NCBI GenBank assembly: GCA_019454045.1 | Contig: SKCR01033655.1 | Span: 246,065 to 310,064 of the forward strand | Source: Zanthoxylum bungeanum | Lineage: Eukaryota; Streptophyta; Magnoliopsida; Sapindales; Rutaceae | Direction of reading: 5' to 3' | Length of the DNA: 64,000 bases | In this document: one piece after another, positions 11,461-23,514 of the stretch | How the letters are laid out: every line of letters starts with the position of its first letter | How positions within the stretch are numbered: the stretch's first letter is position 1 | Program-made: the position numbers and the translations under genes | The notes under the pieces: generated by a model | Seen by the model: the letters and a program-made list of their open reading frames with translations, nothing else | Databases searched by the model: none | What the model was told of the DNA's origin: nothing

Positions 11461-11790
11461 TATTATTATTATTAGGAGATTTGGAGGTAATCTTCATAAC
11501 TCTTTAACTTAGAAAGCTTGTTTCTTATTCTTGAGCATCTAGACAAGTTCTAGGGTTTCTTCATTTCTTATATTTTGGGCCTTTTTGATTTGGAAGATGG
11601 ATTTGGAGGGTAAATGCATATGTGAAGTTATATTGGAAGATAGTAGTGCAATATTAATTTAATTTTATCATTTGATGACTTTTTATAATTCTATATTGTT
11701 ATGACCACTCTTGTAACTCCTATAATTTTTCTTAAGTTCTTTATTTGTGGTGACCTTGGTTGGTGTAAGTATTAATATGATTAATGTTGA
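9977..11790 (+). repeat. 3' LTR of Copia F (right end uncertain)
   Basis: Begins TGTTAGGGTTGGTTCCCG immediately after the PPT. No CA-ended boundary followed by a target duplication could be fixed; the end is somewhere between about 11500 and 11800. It differs from the LTRs of A/B/C, D and E. It contains a long TTA microsatellite. Confidence 0.5.
11396..11474. repeat. (TTA)n microsatellite
   Basis: About 26 nearly uninterrupted TTA/TAT units with one slip near 11457. A simple sequence repeat, likely length-variable. Confidence 0.95.
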
Positions 11791-12299
11791 GAAATTTGGA
11801 TTTAAAGCATGAAAAATGATATTTTTAGTTACCAAATTATATCTGGAATTTCTGTGATTTTGGTGATGAAAGGTATGTTGTATGAATATATTGGATGTGT
11901 TTTGGGCATTGGAACAATTACCAGAAATTGTTTCGGAGTTGAAATACGTGAAAACGGTGAAAAACAGTGTTACCTGGTAGTTTCGGGCTTACCGGGTGTC
12001 TGTTGTCCAAACAATGAATTGTTCATTGTTCGGACATCCCATGAACTGCCCAAGTACTATTGTAGCTTACCTGGGCATCCTTCCATGTGTATTGGTTTGT
12101 CCGTTCGGACAAAAATGGGTTTTATGCTATTTTACGGAAAAATATTTTCATAAAATTTCGTGGTGTTTCTTCATTATTTATGTCGTTATTTGATATAGAA
12201 TAAATATGTTTAAATGAAATATGAATGAATTATTCATATTGAATATTGATTAATTTATTTGGTAACTTTAAAAGTTTTTAAAGTTACGATTTCACCCGA
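11791..12299 (+). other. Unassigned LTR-like segment with two hairpins
   Basis: AT-rich sequence between Copia F and the Athila pol. It contains a 15-bp stem with one mismatch and 3-nt loop at 12004-12036, and a perfect 8-bp stem with 2-nt loop at 12096-12113; both arms share CGGACA. An open frame at 11809-12153 has no recognisable domain and is probably accidental. The style suggests part of a Gypsy LTR or leader, but I cannot place it. Confidence 0.45.
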
Positions 12300-14108
12300 A
12301 CCGTGCTATTCTGCTGCACTTGCTCTAAAATCCCAACAAGTCAAGCCCTCGATTGAAGAACCACCGCATCTGGATCTAAAGCCACTTCCGAGCCATCTTG
12401 GGTATGCATACTTGGAGAACTATTATGATTTACTTGTTATTATTTCTAAAATGAGTGTAGGAAGATAAGCTGTTAAGAGTACTACGCGAGCACAAGAGAG
12501 CTATTGGCTGGACTATAACAGTCATTCGAGGCATCAGTCCATTATTTTACATGCATAAAATCCTAATGAAGGATGACTACAACCCACAGTGGAGCATCAA
12601 CGAAGGCTAAATCCAATCATGAAGGAATTAGTAAAGAAATCATCAAATGATTGAATGCAGGCATCATATACCCCATCTCTGACATCTCTTGGGTAAGTCG
12701 TATGCAATGTGTACCCAAGAAATGAATAATGACTGTAGTCACCAATGAAAAGAATGAGCTGATTCTAACAAGAACAGTGACTGGATGGAGAGTGTGTATG
12801 CACTACAGGAAGCTGAACAAAGCCATACAGAAGTATCATTTCTCGCTACCATTCATTGACCAAATGCTAGACAAACTTGCGGGGCATGATTTCTACTACT
12901 TTCTGGACATATACTCGGGGTACAATCAGATTTCCATTGCCCTAGAAGATCAGGAGAAAACCACCTTTATATGCATATATAGTACTTTTGCATTCCACAG
13001 GATACCATTTGGGTTATGTAATGCTCCTGTCACATTTCAATGATGCATGATGGTCATCTTTTCATATATGATAAAACAAAGCATGGAAGTTTTCATGGAC
13101 GACTTCTCAGTGTTTGGAGACTCGTTCGACCACTGCTAGTAAAATCTAGGAAAAGTGTTGCAAATATGTGAAGCTACCAATCTGGTATTGAATTGGGAAA
13201 ATTTTCACTTCATGGTATATGAAGGCATTGTCCTGAGACATCGGATCTCACAGAAGGGTATTGAGGTAGACAAAGTAAAAATTGAGACGATAGAAAAACT
13301 ACCTCCACCATCATCCGACAAATGGATTCGAAGTTTTCTGGGGCATGAAGACTTTTACAGGAGATTCAACAAAGACTTCTCCAAGATTGCCAAACCTCTG
13401 TGCAATATTTTGGAGAAAGACGTGCCATTCCACTTCACCAAAGAATACCACCATGGGTATGAGATCTTGAAACAGAAGTTGGTCTCTGCTCCCAAAATAG
13501 TAGCACCAGATTGGATGCTCCCTTTTGAAGTAATGTGTGATGCCAGTGATTTTACAGTAGGTGCAGTTTTAGGACAGCGTAAGGCGAAAGTTTTTCACAC
13601 CATCTACTATGCCAGCAAAACTTTGAACGATGCACAACTCAACTACATAACAACTAAAAATGAGTTTCTAGTAGTTTTATTTGCTATTGACAAATTCTGT
13701 TCTTATTTACTGGGTCTCAAAGTGGTTGTCTACATGGATCATTCAGCCATCAAATATTTGATCGCAAAGAAAGATGCCAAGCCTAGATTGATCTGTTGGG
13801 TGCTTCTACTATAAGAATTTAACATGGAGATTCGAGATAGAAAGAGGAAATAAAATCAAGTGGCATATCACCTGTTGAGGCTCAAAAATGGAGGTACAAC
13901 TGGTGATGAACTGACAATAAATGAAAATTTTCCAAATGAACAGTTGTTTGCCATCAAGCATCTAGAAGTCCGGTGGTATGCTGACTATGTAAACTACATA
14001 GTATAGGAAAATGGTCGTTGGAACGGACACACGGAAAGGAAGAAATTCTTCAGTGAAGTCAAACACTACATATGGGATGAGCCATACCTATTCAAGTAAT
14101 GTGCATAT
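12300..14108 (+). pseudogene. Athila-like Ty3/Gypsy pol, RT and RNase H part
   Basis: Encodes the remains of reverse transcriptase, which copies element RNA, and RNase H. The order is a pre-RT segment (KPSIEEPPHLDLKPLPSHL, about 12345-12400), EHQRRLNPIMKE near 12590, then the RT core at 12729-13137 with GWRVCMHYRKLNKA, FLDIYSGYNQI, IPFGLCNAP and the catalytic FMDDFSVFGDSF box. The connection and RNase H follow at 13155-13814, with [14 protein letters not shown] and [10 protein letters not shown]. The text best fits the Athila lineage. Multiple stops and frameshifts (for example at 12464, 13041, 13138 and 13812) make it a pseudogene. Gag and protease are absent on the left. The reading resumes at 22283 after Copia E, with the frame continuous across the duplicated target site. 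Confidence 0.88.
14104..14108. repeat. Target site duplication of Copia E, left
   Basis: CATAT, identical to 22278-22282 on the other side of the element. Confidence 0.8.
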
Positions 14109-16403
14109 TATAGAAAACACTTTCCTCGCGCAGCGGAAGTAGTTTAGGCTCAAGGATCGGACTTGAAAAATTTTTCTTCCCTTCCATTTAAATTACCGAA
14201 ACTGACCAGGAGGTATACTGAAATTTTATTTCTATTTCGGATAAGATTTCAGCCCCGGAATGCCCCCAAAACGGTCCCCGAACAGCCCCCGAACTGTAAT
14301 GAAATAACGGACTGTTTTGGACCCGTTACGCAACCAAACTGCACCCAAAACAGCCCTTGATTTACGTGACCTGTTGTGATATTTTAGGTCTGATTTTTCA
14401 CTCAAAAAATAGTCCCAACTCAGCCCCATAAAGTCCCCAAGTGTTTCCCAAAAGTTCGGATTAAAACAAAAACAAACAAAATCGCGAAACCACTTACAAT
14501 ATGCGGCAATGAGGCTAGTCACCCCTCACTGCCATGGATCAATAAAAGAATGAGAAGATGAATAAGATTCAACACCAAGAGGTCTTCCGTGCTATGACTC
14601 GTAACCAACGGAAAGTAGTGTGGGGTACACTCACAAAATAAATCCTTAAACGATTTAGAGATTTAATCACACTTAATAACTTATTTTTCTTCTTATGTTC
14701 TTCAATGGTGTATCTCATCTTTTGAGAGAATGGTGAAGAAGAAGAAGGTGGCTATGGTTACAAATGAGAGGCTTGCCAAAAGAAAAATCATATTTTTCTT
14801 TTTATACTTAGGGTTTAATTTTACAAAATAAAACAATCCATAAGCTTTCCTTCCTTGTAAGTTTCGGCCAATGGATGGAATTTAATTCAATTTTGTAACA
14901 TTAATTACCATAATAAAGAGATAATACAAAAATTAAATATGTTATTACCTTTCAAAAAGGTGTAACATCCAAATAAGGATTTAATTGCCAAAACAAATAA
15001 AACTCTTCCCTTTTTTCTTAATGAAGAATTCGGCCACACATGTAATAAAATAAAAAATTTTGTAACACTAATATTTACTTTCCATAATAGAAAAATGTTA
15101 CAAAATAAAAGGGTTAAATGCCATTTAACAATTTGTAACTTCCAAATTAAATCCAAGGGTTTCCAAAACTCAAAATTTGGAAATTACAAACTTAACCTTT
15201 CATTTAATTATATCTAATATAATTAAATAATATTGTTTAAATATCTTATATTTAATAAAACTATATATTAACATTTAATATAAGGTTTCAAGTGTGACAA
15301 TCAATATTATTAATCACATTAATAATATTCATACCTTTGTGAGTACATAATTGGACTATCCAATTATATTAAATCCGCTATAGTAAATCGAGCAAGCACG
15401 GGGACTAAATGGACCTACGGTTCTGAGCTCCAATAATCTCGAAATATTATTTAAGCTCTTAATTAAGTATTCCGAATTATTAACTCCTGGTTATTCAACT
15501 AAAAACCCGAAGCTGCACTCTCATTACAGTAGATGATCTATTAAGTAGAACCAAGTCGGTGTCCATCGATATAGTCACTACATACGAATTGACCTTTAAC
15601 GAGTATCTCGTAATTTGAGTCGGGTCATAATGTCCGTTATACCCCTCTAATTATTTTTACCTTAAATACCATTGATTATCTAATGAACGATTTATTCATA
15701 ACCATTATCAATTTTAATCTTTCTATTCGTAACACAAAGACTTGAGCGCTCAAATCGTAAGTACCGAATCACTTAAGAAAGATACTCTTCTACTTCTCGC
15801 AAGAAGGAGTGAACTCCATGTCTATGTAAAATATTCTCAGCTATATAACAGATAAATTACGTAGCTATTTGCCGGATCTGCTACACCATCCTCACCTTTG
15901 TAAATCAAAGGATATGGCCTGCCATGCACGAGTTCGTAGTACACTCAGGATTAAGATCAATCCATATATGACCATCTAGTAGATCGAAATGTCTTTCTTA
16001 GTTTAACGGATATTATAAGAATGTCATTTCCATCTGGGTCCAGTCCTGTATGATCACATCATATAAGGTGTCTCCATTCTCATGTCTCTACATTGACGAT
16101 CCCGGATCAAGGTGGCCATACAAATATAAAATAGACAGCAGCTATAGATAAACTATAAATAAAGTACCTGCTTTGTTTGCTCTCTATGGACTATTTAAGA
16201 TTACAAACTTCATACTTAAATCCTCTTGTGTATGACACTCATACACTAAGTCTGAAGGCATATAAGTAATATAGGGTATTCAAGATGATTTATAATATGC
16301 GAAAATTAAACAAACAATTTGATAAATGAATAATGCATCGTTTTATTTCAAAACACATAAAACCGTTTACATCACATGTAGCTCTGAGGCATACATCCCA
16401 ATA
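14109..16403 (-). repeat. 3' LTR of Copia E
   Basis: On the minus strand it starts TATTGGGATGTATGCC (the other copy reads TGTTGGG) and runs about 2.3 kb to the left target duplication. From 14616 leftward the ~0.5 kb end has no counterpart in the 5' copy. That part includes GCGCAGCGGAAG near 14135 and a C-rich stretch (14250-14440), so its LTR membership rests on the target-site argument. Confidence 0.7.
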
Positions 16404-16414
16404 ATCTCCCACTT
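16404..16414 (-). other. Polypurine tract of Copia E
   Basis: AAGTGGGAGAT on the minus strand immediately before the 3' LTR; it primes plus-strand synthesis in Copia elements. Confidence 0.8.
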
Positions 16415-16439
16415 GTACTAGAGCAAATAGGACATGTCA

Positions 16440-17880
16440 CGTAATCCTAGACCATCTATGTGACCTTCAAAACTTTAGCCGGAAAGGTATTTGTAAACGA
16501 ATCAGCCAGGTTCTCTGCGGATACAATCTTTATGTCGGTAACGTCTTCTCTCTGCATTTTCTCCCTAATGAGATGATATTTCCTCTCTGTATGCTTTCCT
16601 CTTTTGTGGCTTTTTGGTTCTTTGGACATTCCCACCGCACCACTTTTATCGCAATAGAGTGTGAGTGGTCTATCCATATCTGGAACAACTTCCAGATCTC
16701 CCAAGAATTTACTTAGCCAGACTGCTTCCTTAACTGTTTCACAAGCTGCTACATATTCAGCCTCCATGGTGGAGTCAACAATGCAAGAGTACTTTATACT
16801 CCGCCATACTATAGCCCCCACCTATGGTGAACACTGATCCAGATGTAGATTTCCTAGAATCTACATCTGTCTAAAAATCAGAGTCTGTATATCCCTTTCA
16901 GATCATATCCTCACAGGAATACACAAACATATAATTTCTCGTTCTCTTAAGATACTTGAGAATGTGTTTCACAGCCACCCCGTGATCCAATCCTGGGTTT
17001 GACTGAAACCTACTGACTACTCCCACTGTAAAACAGATGTCTGGTCTCGTGCATAACATAGCATAAATGAGACTACCAACTGCTGAAGCATATGAGATAT
17101 GTCTCATTTCCTCAACATCTTGAGGTATCTAAGGAGACTGTTCCTTTGACAAATGAATTCATACCGATAAGGCAGGTTGCCTTTCTTGTATTTCCGCATC
17201 CCAAATCACACAAGGATCTTATCTTTATAGGATGTCTGAGGCATAACTAACAGTCGTTTCTTGCGATTCGGAAGTATCTGAATCCCAAGAACATAACTGG
17301 CCTCTCCCAAATCTTTCATTTGGAATTGGTTAGCTAGCCAGGTTTCCACGTCTGATAATATCTTTACATCATTCCCAATGAGTAAAATATCATCGATGTA
17401 TAAAATAAGAAAAACAAACTTCCCATCAATGACGCGCTTGTATACACAAGGCTCATCAGCATTCTGCAAAAAGTCATAAGATTTGATCGTGGTGTCAAAT
17501 CTTATATTCCAAGATCGAGATGCCTGTTTGAGTCCATAAATAGACCTTTACAGCTTGCAAAACTTTTTCTCTTGACCTTGGCCGATGAACCCTTCTGGTT
17601 GTATTGTATAGATACTCTCATCAAGATTGGCATTCAAGAATGCAGTTTTGACATCCATTTGCCAAATTTTATAGTCATAATATGCGTCAATGGATAGAAG
17701 AGTGCGGATGGATTTAAGCATGGCTACTGGCGAGAAAGTTTCCTCATAGTCAACTTCCTCTTTCTGGGTATAACCCTTGGCCACTAGTCTAGCCTTGAAG
17801 GTTTGTGCCTTCCCATCTAATCCCCTCTTCCTCTTGTAGATCCACTTGTAACTTATAGGTTTTACCCATCAGATTGGTCT
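16440..17880 (-). pseudogene. Copia E reverse transcriptase and RNase H
   Basis: RVT_2-type reverse transcriptase followed by RNase H of a Ty1/Copia polyprotein. Read right to left, 17784-17548 gives AKGYTQKEEVDYEETFSPVA and QMDVKTAFLNA. 17469-17206 gives CVYKRVIDGKFVFLILYIDD, so the catalytic YIDD is kept, and GEASYVLGIQI. 17107-16898 gives SYASAVGSLIYAMLCTRPDI and HILKYLKRT. 16821-16456 is RNase H with DSTMEAEYVAACETVKEAVW, CDKSGAV and HTERKYHLIRE. Frameshifts separate these pieces and the RT N-terminus near 17800-17880 is damaged. Nonfunctional, but most motifs are readable. Confidence 0.88.
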
Positions 17881-18059
17881 ACAAGTTCCCAGAATGAGTT
17901 GGAGTACATGTACTTCATCTTTAGGTTCATGGCTTTAAGTCATTCCTCTTTGTCAGAATCATCCATTGCACTACTATAGGTCAATGGATTATCTATGCCA
18001 TTGCTAGATGCAACAACTTGTGCCTCTCCAACCCCAAGGTAGCGATCATATTATCGTAC

Positions 18060-19130
18060 GACCCTCCCACCACGTCTAGGCGGTAGATTATTCTAACAAG
18101 CTTGCATCTGACTCTCAGATGTCGAAGGTGCTATGTATTTGTCAACTTTCATTGACGATGGTGTGCTAGTTGAACCAGCAAGTAACTCCTCGAGTAATAT
18201 CTTACTCCGAGGTTTGAACTCCCTCATATAGTCATTCTCTAGAAATGTGGTATTTGTCGATACAAATACTTTGTTATCATCATGACTATAGAAGAATCCA
18301 CCCCTAGTTTCCTTAGGATAGCCTACAAATAGGCACACCTGAGAACGTGGCTCCAACTTTGTAGTCTTATTCTTCAGCACATGTGTTGGACACCCCATAT
18401 GTGGAAATATCATAAACTAGTTTTACAGCCATTCCATAACTCTAAGGGAGTCTTAGGAACCGAACTACTTTAAGGATATGCATTTCGGTTTTCAGTGCAT
18501 ATCCCCAGAATGAATTAGGTAGTGAGCTATAACTAAACATAGATCTCATCATGTCTAGTATGGTCCAATTTCTCCTCTCTGTAACACCATTTTACTGTGG
18601 TGTTCCAGGCGTTGTGAGCTGGGATACTATCATATGCTTAATTAAGAATTCCTCGAAATCTCTTTCGAGGTATTCCCCTCCACGATCTGATCATAGAGCT
18701 TTGATTGTCATACCTAATTGGTTCTCAACCTGAGCACGATACTCTTTGAACTTTTCAAAGGTATCTGATTTGTGATGCATTAGGTAGACATACCCATATC
18801 TTGAATAATCATCAATGAATGTGACAAAGTATTCATAACCACTTCGAGCTCTTACATTCATCGGTCTACAAATGTCCGAATATATTAGCTCAAGTGGTTG
18901 ACTGGCTCTTATACCTTTTCCAGTAAAAGGTCTCTTGGTCATTTTTCCTTCTAAACAAGATTCACAAACTGGTAAAGTTCCGAGCTTTATCTGGTTTAAG
19001 GCTCCGTTCTTTATCAATCTATTTATCTGATCAAGGTTGATATGACCAAGTCTAAGATGCCATAGATATGTGTCATCGTGAGAAATCTTTGACCGTTTAA
19101 TTTTAGGTTACTCAACCTTGAACATTTTAG
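18060..19130 (-). pseudogene. Copia E integrase
   Basis: Integrase that joins element cDNA to host DNA. 19017-18691 shows the CESCLEGKM zinc-binding tail, YSDICRPM (first catalytic Asp region) and FIDDYSRYGYVYLMHHKSDT (rve core). The third catalytic segment (SDRGGEY-like, then SER) lies in broken frame at about 18560-18690. 18413-18093 gives the C-terminal KxxKFVGYP-like segment, here CLFVGYPKETRGGFFYS, followed by the linker toward RT. Several frameshifts. Confidence 0.8.
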
Positions 19131-19189
19131 CATTTAGCAATGACCAATGTGTTAACGGTCTTAACACATACAAGTTATTTTCTGAGTTT

Positions 19190-20356
19190 CCTGTGCATAT
19201 AGTTAACCATTTCTACCAATAATAACCAAATTGCTATTAAAAGAAACTGAATAACCATCATCTAAGGGTTTAGAAACAGAAATCAAATTCCTGTGAAAAC
19301 TAGGAATGAATAACACATATTCAAATTTAAATAACTATTATTCATGAAATTTAAACTAGAAACTCCCACTGCTCTTACTGAACGACATCCCATGTCCCGA
19401 CCCTCATGGTGTAGTAACCTTCAGCAAGGTCCCTCCATGAATCAAGTAGCTGTAAAGAAGAACAAACATGGTTAGTGGCTCAAGAATCAACAATCCAAGT
19501 GGATTTATCATCCTCCACTAATAGAGATTCAATAACGAGTAAATCATATTTACCTGTTTCCTTTTTCTTCTTCAGCTCAGCAAGGTATTTACGACAATTC
19601 CTTTTCCAATGCCCATTCTTGTTGCAGTGGAAACATTTTCCTTTGGGCTTGGCATCCTTGGAGCCTTTCTTGTTCTTCTTCTTCATGGGTTTTCCCTTAG
19701 CCTTCCCAGTGCTTTTCTTCTTCATCTTTGCAGATTTAGATGACTTGGCAACATTTACCTCTGCACCGGACTTACGAGGATCCACAAGCATGGACTCATA
19801 ATAGGTGAGCTCATTAAGCAGTTGGGTCAAAGTAAAAGTCAACTTGTTCATAACATAGTTGCTTTTAAACAGAAGGAAACCATAATCATGGTCATCTGGC
19901 TACGCTCGTCAATACGAGCTCCATGAGTTCCAGTAGTGTTGAGATAGGTCATCATCCTCAAGATATGCTCTCGGTCTGATGTCTCATCCTTCATCTTAGC
20001 AGTCATCGCTGAGACCATGGCCTCATATCATTGACGCTCTAAAGGCTACCCAAACATGGCGTGCAATGACTACATCATCTAAGATGCTAGAGCTCTAGGT
20101 TCATGCTTTGCAGCAAGAACCTCAGAGATCTCTGCTAGCAAGTAGCAGCGGGCTTTCTCATTTGTTATGCCCATTTCTGTTAGGTATCGCGCACAGCTTG
20201 GCCAGTATTTCTGGCCGGCTCGGGAGGATTCTCCTATGTCAGAATAAATTTTAGGTCTTCATAGACCAGGATAGTGTTCATGTTACTTTTCCACTTAAAA
20301 TAGTTTTCTCCCATTAGTTTATCGTTTGAGAGTATAGAAATAATTGGAGAAACCAT
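19190..20356 (-). pseudogene. Copia E gag and protease
   Basis: Gag begins at the minus-strand ATG at 20356 (MVSPIISILSNDKLMGENYF), typical of Copia Gag, with a stop soon after (ILT then TAG). 19851-19480 holds a basic stretch and an intact zinc knuckle CFHCNKNGHWKRNC (C-x2-C-x4-H-x4-C) that binds RNA, then KYLAELKKKKETGKYDLLVI. The aspartic protease follows as STWIVDS, a stop codon, then ATNHVC: the catalytic DSG has become DS-stop. Everything between 19860 and 20290 is frame-broken. Confidence 0.82.
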
Positions 20357-20702
20357 GGCTGAAAAATAAAATAAACATGCATTTAACATTCATTCATCGC
20401 ATATTAAAATCATCAAATAATTTTAGCATAAAATTAAACATGATACATTAACCATGAATAATGAATTAGAAACATAAGAGAATTGATATGCCACAGAAAT
20501 CTATCATTCCACAAGTAAGTGCCGTCGTATGGTAGGTCAAGTACTTGCATGATAGATCGAGACAATCTCAGTCAATTTAATATATGCGGGAATAACTCTT
20601 ATTCCTATATTAAACAACTACCATTTCATTCGACCAAGGAATTTTATTAACAATTAATTATTCCTTTGTGAGTGTAACCTATTGTTTTGGGATTCTTGGA
20701 CT
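20357..20702 (-). other. Copia E leader remnant
   Basis: AT-rich noncoding sequence between gag and the 5' LTR remnant. The expected TGGTATCAGAGC primer site is not found, in keeping with a deletion at this junction. Confidence 0.5.
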
Positions 20703-22277
20703 TAGTGTGGGCTACACTCATAAAATAAATCCCTAAACGATTTAGAGATTTAATCACACTTAATATATTATTTTTCTTCTTATGTTCTTCAATGGTATAT
20801 CTCAACTTTTGAGAGAATGGTGAAGAAGAAGAAGGTGGTTAGGGTTGCAAATGAGAGGCATGCCAAAAGAAAAATCATATTTTTCTTTTTATACTTAGGT
20901 TTTAATTTTACAAAATAAAACAAACCCTAAGCTTTCCTTCCTTGCAAGTTTCGGCCAAGAGATGAAATTTAATTCAATTTTGTAACAAAAATTACCATAA
21001 TAAAGAGATGTTACAAAAATTAAATATGTTATTACCTTTCAAAAAGATGTAACATCCAAAATAAAAGAGTTAAATGTAATTTAACAATTTGTAACTTCCA
21101 AATTAAATCCAAGGGTTTCCAAAACTCAAAATTTGGAAATTACAAACTTAAACTTTCATTTAATTATATCTAATATAATTAAATAACATGTGTTCAAATA
21201 TCTTATATTTAATAGAACTATATATTAACATTTAATATAAGATTTCAAGTGTGACAATTAATATTATTAATCATATTAATAATATTCATACCTTAGTGAG
21301 TACATAATTGGACTATCCAATTATAATAAATTCGCTATAGTAAATCGAGCTTGCACGGGGACTAAATGGACCTACGGTTCCAAGCTCCAATAATCTCGAA
21401 ATATTAATTAAGCTCTTAATTAAGTATTCTGAATTATTAACTCTGGGTTATTCCACTAAAAACCCGAAGCTGGACTCTCATTTCCGCAAATGATATATTA
21501 AGCCGAACCAAGTCGGTGTCCATCGATATAGTCATTACATACGAATTGACCTTTCACGAGTATCTCATAATTAGAGTCGGGTCATAATATCTGTTATACC
21601 CCTCTAATTATTTTTACCTTAAGTACCATTGATTCTCTAATGAACGATTTATTCATAACCATTATGAATTTTAATCTTTCTATTCGTAACAGAAAGACTT
21701 GAGCGCTCAAATCATTCAAGCACCGAATCAACCCTTAAGAAAGATACGCTTCTACTTCTCGTAAGAAGGAGTGAACTCATGTCTATGTAAAACATCCCAG
21801 TTATATAACAGACCATGCCCCTAAAATATGTAGCTATTGGCCAGGTTTGCTACACCAACCTCACTTTTGTAAATCAAAAGACATGGCTTGCCATGTAGGA
21901 GTTCGTAGTACACTCAAGATTAAGATCAATCCATATATGAGCATCTAGTAGATCGAAATGACTTTCTTAGTTTAACGGATATTATAAGATTTCATTTCTA
22001 TCTAGGTATAGTCCTATATAATCACATCATATAAGGTGCCTTCATTCTCATGTCTCTACGTGGACGATCCTGGATCAAAGTCGCCATACAATATAGAATG
22101 GACTGCAACTATAGATAAAGTGTAAACAAAGTACCCGTTTTGTTTGCTCTCTATGGACTATTTAAGATTACTAACTTCATACTTAAATCCTCATGTGTAT
22201 GACACTTATACACTAAGTCTGAAGGCACATAAGTAATCTAGGGTATCCATAATAGCTCTAGTGCATACATCCCAACA
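20703..22277 (-). repeat. 5' LTR of Copia E, missing its primer-side end
   Basis: Aligns with 14616-16403 throughout (for example TAGTGTGGG at one end and CATACATCCCAACA at the other). On the minus strand it starts TGTTGGGATGTATGC. The two LTRs differ by scattered substitutions and small indels. Confidence 0.85.
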
Positions 22278-22282
22278 CATAT
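22278..22282. repeat. Target site duplication of Copia E, right
   Basis: CATAT, matching 14104-14108. Confidence 0.8.
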
Positions 22283-23390
22283 TAGTTAATACGTCATTAT
22301 GTACCAGAGGAGGAGGTCAATAGTGTCATGTAGCCTTGTCATTCATCTCCATATGGCAGACATTTCAGCGGAGATAAAATTATGGCCAAAGTGCTGTAAT
22401 CAGGTTTGTTCTAGCCCATCTTGTTTAAAGATGTTCACTTATGTGTTCTTCAATATGATAGGTGCAAGAGAATAGGAAATGTTTCGAGAAAAAATAGACC
22501 TCTTCAAAGCATTCTTGAAATGGAAATATTTGATGTATAGGGGATTGACTTCATGGGACCCTTTAATCTATCATATGGAAACCTGTAGATTCTTGTTACA
22601 GTAGACTACGTCTCCAAATGGCTGGAAGCAAATGCACTACAATCAAACGATTCAAAAGTGGTTTTACAATTCCTCAAGAAAAATATTTTCACTCGCTTTG
22701 GAACACCTCGAGCAATCATCAATGATGGTGGAACACACTTCTGTAACAAGTACTTTGATGCACTCCTAGTCAAACATGGAGTTACTCATAAAGTGATCAC
22801 TGCTTACCATCCACAGTCAAGTGGTCTAGTCGAAGTCTCTGATTGAGAAATCAAAAGAATCCTGGAGCGAATTGTTTATTCAACAGGAAGGACTGGTCCA
22901 AAAAATTGAATGATGTATTATAGGCCTACCAGAAAGTTTTCAAGATGCTCATTGTAATGTCCCCATATCGTTAGTGTTTGGAAAGTAACAAAGTTGAATT
23001 TTGATCTTCAAGTAGTAGGGGAGAAACGGCTCTTACAATTGAATGAATTAGATGAATTTCACCACCATGCTTATGATAATGCCAAATTGCACAAAGAAAA
23101 GATCAAGAAGTGGTATGATCAGAAAATAGTGCGCAGATAACTGGAACTAGGGCAGCAGGTGTTATTATCCAACTCAAGGTTAAAACATTTTCCTAGCAAG
23201 CTGAAATCACGGTAGTCAAGTCCATTTGTGATCACCCAAGTGTTACCATACCGAGTAGTTGAGATACATAACCCCAACTCCAACAACACATTCAAGGTCA
23301 ACAGCCAATGTGTCAAGCACTATTGGGGAGAATCCATCGAGCGTAAAAAAGAGAGTCTCACACTGGCTAATCTAACCTAACATTTGGGCA
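22283..23390 (+). pseudogene. Athila-like integrase, continuation of pol
   Basis: Continues the pol pseudogene interrupted at 14108. A zinc-finger/linker stretch (HYVPEEEVNSVM and CHSSPYGRHF in shifted frames, 22300-22350) is followed by the core. This has GIDFMGPF (first Asp, near 22545), YVSKWLEANAL, a good frame at 22658-22846 with FTRFGTPRAIINDGGTHFCN (second Asp) and AYHPQSSGLVEVSD (Glu segment), then IKRILERIV. The C-terminal part (LLQLNELDEF-like, then SRLKHFPSKLKS-like near 23170-23210) is full of shifts. The end is followed by GTTGGGAGGCAACC (near 23425), a string common after Athila pol. Confidence 0.85.
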
Positions 23391-23514
23391 ATCATGTCTG
23401 GCTGAAGACATAAAACTTAGCGTTAGTTGGGAGGCAACCTATGCATTGGGTATATATTAAGATATTGTGTCTTTATTTTTTGTTTTATTTTTGTAGGAAA
23501 AGTCACAAGACAAG
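23391..23514 (+). other. Post-pol spacer of the Athila-like element
   Basis: Contains GTTGGGAGGCAACCTATGC and a T-rich tract ending TTTTTGTAG, which looks like a 3' splice site just before the following ORF. This would fit a spliced subgenomic message, but that is inference. Confidence 0.4.

Larger units (their letters stand above)
14109..22277 (-). mobile_element. Copia E: full-length but decayed Ty1/Copia element
   Basis: An 8.17 kb insertion in the Athila pol. It is flanked by CATAT duplications and interrupts the pol reading exactly. The left LTR is the 3' LTR and the right the 5' LTR (minus orientation). The order on the minus strand is gag, protease, integrase, RT, RNase H, the standard Copia order. 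The 5' LTR lacks about 0.5 kb at its primer-site end, so no clear PBS is visible. The outer left base pair is TA instead of TG, a single change from the expected terminus. Lineage is probably Tork/Angela-like, judged from gag and LTR start. Confidence 0.88.

Noticed and set aside
11809..12153. 114-codon ORF as a gene
   Set aside because: No recognisable domain; it spans two hairpins in repeat-like DNA.
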